From the NCBI GenBank assembly GCA_003973505.1, contig QNXT01000140.1:1-9150 (forward strand): a DNA stretch of 9,150 bases. Direction: 5' to 3'. Under the pieces are notes generated by a model. The model worked only from the letters and a program-made list of their open reading frames with translations, was not told the origin of the DNA and did no database searches. Source of the DNA: Bacteroidota bacterium (lineage in GTDB: Bacteria; Bacteroidota; Bacteroidia; Bacteroidales; UBA1556). Below are positions 6,145 to 9,150 of the stretch, piece after piece (position 1 is the first letter of the stretch; every line of letters begins with the position of its first letter). The position numbers and the translations under genes were made by a program.

Positions 6145-8763
6145 ATGAGCAAATCCTCCAAGAAGTTGATTAAACGAATTTTCTGGTCGCTAAGTGCTTT
6201 AATCCTTATCATTATAATTTCGGGTGTTAGTCTTGCTTATGTGTATGAAGCAGAGGTAAAGCAGTATGCTATTGAGAAAATCAATGAGCAGATCAATTCC
6301 AAAATTAAAGTAGAGAAAATCGAATTTAGCTTTTTGCGACGCTTTCCAATGGCCTCCCTTCAATTTCATAATGTAGAGATTTTGGAGGCGGTAGAAAAAG
6401 GAAAAGCAGGGAGTTTGTTTACTGCGGATGATATATTTCTAAAATTTGATGTTGTTAATCTTTTACAAAATAAGATTGTTCTTAAAAATGTAGAGATTAA
6501 TGGCTCAAAGTTAAATCTAACAGTATTTAAGGATGGGAGTGATAATTTTCACTTTCTGAAGAAACAAAAGCAAAGCCAATCTAGTTACTTACTTCAATAT
6601 ATTACTCTAAGTCTGAATGATGCTAATATTTGGTATCGTAATTACGCCACCAAACAGGAAATGGATTTAGTAATTCATAAATCATCTTTGTCCGGCATTT
6701 TTGCTGAAGAAAAATTTGATGTGAATATACTAAGCGATGTGTTTATAGCAAGGTATGTGTCGGAAGGTTATCAGATGTTTTCGAAAAAAAGTCTGACTAC
6801 CGATATGAATATTGTGATTAATCCTCAGACTAAAAAATTTGGTGTTAAAAAGGGTGATATTAGCTTTAATAATATTCCATTTTCGGTTTCCGGTAATATA
6901 GAGAAACCCAAAGAGGGATTGATGCTAGACCTTAAAATTGAGGCTAATGCACTATCATTAAAACAAATTTTGAATACGATTCCTGAAACCTATCGAACCC
7001 GATTGGAGGACTATAAATTTCAGGGTTTATTGAGTGTTAAATCGGATATAAAAGGGCTTATTGTTTCTCGTTCAACACCCCATATTAAGATTCAAGTGTT
7101 GCTACAAAATGCAGATATCGAAAGTCGCTCATTTGCAGCAAAGATGACACATTTCAATATGGAAGCCGTTTATACCAATGGAAAAAAACATTCGCTTTCA
7201 TCTTCGTCGGTAAATGTCAGAAACTTGAGTTTTGATATGAATGGGAGTCATTTTAGTACAAAAGCTCAATTAAGCAATTTTGTGAATTCAAAGCTGAAAG
7301 CGGAGATTGGCGGCGATTTGGATTTGAAAGAGTTGTTGAAGTTTACAGGTAATATTTTTGGAATACAAAAATTGGAAGGAAAAGCCAATCTACGCTTAAA
7401 AATAGCGGGTAATATGACGGGATTGGTAGGAGAGTCGAAGTTAGATTTAAGTGGGATAGATTATCAGGCAAGTTTAAAAATGAATGGTGTAAGCTTTAAG
7501 CATAAGAGTAGTAATGCTTATTATCAAGATATTGTTGGGCGTATCAGTTTTAATGCAAATGATATTCATATCGACCCAACTTGGCTCACAGTGAACGGGC
7601 ATCGCCATAAAGTAGAAGGTGATGTGAAAAATTACCGTAAATGGTCGCAAGATTCTGAGAATAATAAATTGTATATACGTGCAACAGTGGATGCTTCGCA
7701 GTTGTCGTATCACGATGTTGAACAGATATTGGGCGATAGTGATGGCGGAGATGGACGATTTCCCAATGATATTGATTTAGTGTTAAATTTTAAAGCTGAT
7801 AGTTTTTATTGGGATAATATATTAGCACAAAAAGCCTCTGGAAGTTTAAGTTTGCAAAATAGAATGCTGAACTTTCAAAGAATAAAATTGCAAGCATTTG
7901 GAGGGAATATGGCTGCACAATTGACCCTTGGAGGAACTAATGCGAAGCAACATCCTTTGTTTTGTAAGGGAAATTTAGAAAATGTGGACATAAGTCAGGT
8001 TTTTGAGGCTTTTCATGGTTTTGGTCAGCAGGTAATCAGCAGCGAAAATATTAAAGGTAGAATTACAAGTGCTCTTACTTTTAATGCGCTATTCAACAAA
8101 AATTGGGAATTTGATAAACCTTCGTTTGTATTGGATTCGAAAATTAAAATCGTTAATGGTGAATTAAATAATATCAAGGAATTGGATGCGCTTTCGAAAT
8201 ATACAAGCATTGATGATTTTTCGCATATTGTTTTTTCTACACTCGAAAATAATATTCAAGTGCAGAATCAATTAATTACCATTCCTGATATGCTTGTGAA
8301 ATCTAATAAAATGGATATTGACCTAACGGGAACCCATGGCTTTGATAATAGTTACGACTATCATTTGGGTGTATTAATGTCGGAGGTGTTGTTTAAACGA
8401 GCTAAACAGAAGAGTAAGAATGAGTTTGGCGAAGTGGAAAATGATGGCTATGGGCGTACAAAATTATTCTTTCATGTGTATGGTAAAGGAGATGACTTGC
8501 ATGTAAAATACGATAGCAAAGGCTTGAAGAAAAAGCTAAAGAAGGACATGAAAGAGGAGGGTGACGACCTGAAAAAGGCGCTGAATAAAGAGTTTGGCTG
8601 GTTTAAGGAATCACAGGAATCGTCAAAGAAAGATAGCATAAGCCAGGCCAAAGAAAAAGCTCAGCAAAAAGCCAAGTCAGATTTAAAAAAGCAAGAAGAG
8701 GGCTCGTTTATTTTTGAGTGGGATGAGAGCGAAGAGGAAGAGGGCGATACTTTGGATTTTTAG
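6145..8763 (+). CDS. AsmA-like family protein, membrane-anchored
   Basis: This 872-residue protein has a short basic N terminus and one transmembrane helix (about 12-33), so most of it should face the periplasm. The segment after the helix (INEQINSKIKVEKIEFSFLRRFPMASLQFHNVEI, 47-79) is the characteristic start of AsmA-family proteins. The long middle is beta-rich with repeated short strands. About 545-760 resembles the AsmA C-terminal region (LNFKADSFYWDNILAQKASGSL...; L..F.GN....L.L.G). AsmA relatives such as TamB and YhdP form long hydrophobic-groove bridges that move phospholipids between inner and outer membranes. A similar role in envelope lipid transport is likely but inferred. The last 85 residues (788-872) are highly charged, first Lys-rich and helical, then strongly acidic (DESEEEEGDTLDF), which is not part of the AsmA fold. 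The ATG at 6145 gives the complete helix. The gene probably shares a transcript with the pseudouridine synthase, because no promoter-like site is seen in the 79-bp gap. Confidence 0.85.
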   Translation: MSKSSKKLIKRIFWSLSALILIIIISGVSLAYVYEAEVKQYAIEKINEQINSKIKVEKIEFSFLRRFPMASLQFHNVEILEAVEKGKAGSLFTADDIFLKFDVVNLLQNKIVLKNVEINGSKLNLTVFKDGSDNFHFLKKQKQSQSSYLLQYITLSLNDANIWYRNYATKQEMDLVIHKSSLSGIFAEEKFDVNILSDVFIARYVSEGYQMFSKKSLTTDMNIVINPQTKKFGVKKGDISFNNIPFSVSGNIEKPKEGLMLDLKIEANALSLKQILNTIPETYRTRLEDYKFQGLLSVKSDIKGLIVSRSTPHIKIQVLLQNADIESRSFAAKMTHFNMEAVYTNGKKHSLSSSSVNVRNLSFDMNGSHFSTKAQLSNFVNSKLKAEIGGDLDLKELLKFTGNIFGIQKLEGKANLRLKIAGNMTGLVGESKLDLSGIDYQASLKMNGVSFKHKSSNAYYQDIVGRISFNANDIHIDPTWLTVNGHRHKVEGDVKNYRKWSQDSENNKLYIRATVDASQLSYHDVEQILGDSDGGDGRFPNDIDLVLNFKADSFYWDNILAQKASGSLSLQNRMLNFQRIKLQAFGGNMAAQLTLGGTNAKQHPLFCKGNLENVDISQVFEAFHGFGQQVISSENIKGRITSALTFNALFNKNWEFDKPSFVLDSKIKIVNGELNNIKELDALSKYTSIDDFSHIVFSTLENNIQVQNQLITIPDMLVKSNKMDIDLTGTHGFDNSYDYHLGVLMSEVLFKRAKQKSKNEFGEVENDGYGRTKLFFHVYGKGDDLHVKYDSKGLKKKLKKDMKEEGDDLKKALNKEFGWFKESQESSKKDSISQAKEKAQQKAKSDLKKQEEGSFIFEWDESEEEEGDTLDF

Positions 8764-8833
8764 TAGAAATAAGGTTGCTAATCAGGATATTGAAACATAG
8801 TAATAATACGGATTTGCAATACCTGTTTTTGGT

Positions 8834-8870
8834 CTTTGTGTTGCTTTGTGCTACTCCGTGTAACTCTGTG
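8834..8870 (+). repeat. Heptamer array C
   Basis: Four + strand units (CTTTGTG 8834-8840 and 8844-8850, CTCCGTG 8854-8860, CTCTGTG 8864-8870) are spaced by exactly 3 bases, giving a period of 10. The region 8833-8876 is an inverted copy of 4853-4896 (41 of 44 identical). Its first 19 bases from 8831 also match the reverse complement of array A at 18 positions. The array runs directly into the terminal repeat of the palindromic element. Confidence 0.7.
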
Positions 8871-8873
8871 TAA

Positions 8874-9141
8874 TAACCTGAGTTCGACGTAAGATTTCAC
8901 TCACAGAAAGTCAATAGCAGACCAGATTTGTTGCTAAATATCACGAAGTAATAGCGGGCTATTTCGAGTGGTATTTGGTGCAAAGATGGTTTGCTATTGA
9001 CTTTTTTATATAAATTTCGAAAATTAACCCATATACTTCCCCAAATATACTCGAATTATCTCGATAGTCCATCGTAAATTTGAGTCGTATATGAACTAAT
9101 TATCTGAAACTGTGAGCAAAGCTTACATCGAACTCAGGTTA
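8874..9141. mobile_element. Putative MITE-like / foldback element with terminal inverted repeats
   Basis: AACCTGAGTTCGACGTAAG (8875-8893) is matched by the reverse complement of 9122-9140 with one mismatch. The outer T/A pair extends the match to 8874/9141. Inward, the similarity continues with a few differences to CTCACAG at 8900-8906 and CTGTGAG at 9110-9116, giving arms of about 32 bp. The interior has no ORF of useful length but is full of secondary structure: the 8907-9004 hairpin, and a weaker one with ATATAC (9045-9050) against GTATAT (9087-9092). A possible 3-bp AAT duplication flanks the arms (8872-8874 and 9141-9143), but the surroundings are A/T-rich and this is weak. Long terminal inverted repeats around a non-coding core are the signature of a non-autonomous transposable element. 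No transposase in the window could act on it. Alternatively it is a structured regulatory or RNA locus. Confidence 0.5.
8907..9004. repeat. 98-nt imperfect palindrome inside the right-end element
   Basis: The outer arms 8907-8930 and 8981-9004 match at 21 of 24 positions as an inverted repeat (shared core AAAGTCAATAGCA). The middle pairs again: AAATATCAC (8936-8944) against GTGGTATTT (8968-8976), and further in ATAG (8951-8954) against CTAT (8959-8962) around a CGGG tip. The whole stretch can fold into one long hairpin with small bulges. The left arm starts immediately after the left terminal repeat, while 105 nt separate its right end from the right terminal repeat. Confidence 0.6.
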
Positions 9142-9150
9142 ATAATTATT

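Larger units (their letters stand above)
8764..9150. other. Gene-free right end of the window, dominated by repeats
   Basis: The 387 bp have no coding frame with recognisable content. The first 70 bp show no terminator with a T run for the AsmA-like gene. The rest is heptamer array C (8834-8870) and, abutting it, a palindromic element (8874-9141). The final ten bases (9141-9150) are the perfect palindrome AATAATTATT, also present at 4848-4857 beside array B. Confidence 0.7.

Noticed and set aside
8874..9141. Integron attC site
   Set aside because: attC sites are usually about 60-140 bp with GTTRRRY/RYYYAAC core ends. This element is longer, its ends do not fit those cores, and no integrase or cassette array is present.

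Overview
The window comes from a low-GC member of the Bacteroidota. The evidence is a secreted protein with a type IX secretion (T9SS) C-terminal sorting domain, SprB-type repeats next to a gingipain-like (C25) protease domain, promoter-like sites of the form TTG-N19-TAnnTTTG, and starts without clear Shine-Dalgarno sequences. The genus cannot be told from the sequence.

Layout: all four real genes lie on the + strand. (1) Bases 1-1095 hold the 3' part of an MFS transporter resembling the POT/peptide symporter group. It is cut by the window edge and followed by a strong intrinsic terminator. (2) A 482-bp spacer carries an inverted array of short repeats and a textbook Bacteroidota promoter. 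(3) Bases 1578-4715 encode a 1045-residue secreted C25-family cysteine protease with three SprB-like repeats and a T9SS sorting domain, followed by a hairpin terminator. (4) A 438-bp spacer holds a second copy of the repeat array, two small palindromes and a weaker promoter candidate. (5) Bases 5154-6065 encode an RluB/RsuA-family pseudouridine synthase with a basic N-terminal tail. (6) After 79 bp, bases 6145-8763 encode a membrane-anchored AsmA-like protein. (7) The last 387 bp have no gene. They hold a third repeat array abutting a 268-bp palindromic element with long imperfect terminal inverted repeats and a nested 98-nt hairpin.

The genes do not form one pathway. The transporter and the protease look like separate transcription units, each with its own terminator. 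The pseudouridine synthase and AsmA-like genes may be co-transcribed. I see no defence system, CRISPR array, tRNA, rRNA or complete insertion sequence.

The least explained material is non-coding. It comprises a family of heptamer arrays (unit close to CTTTGTG, spaced by 1 or 3 nt) at three intergenic sites, and the palindromic element at the right end. These are the best candidates for something undescribed, but the coding content is ordinary for the phylum.
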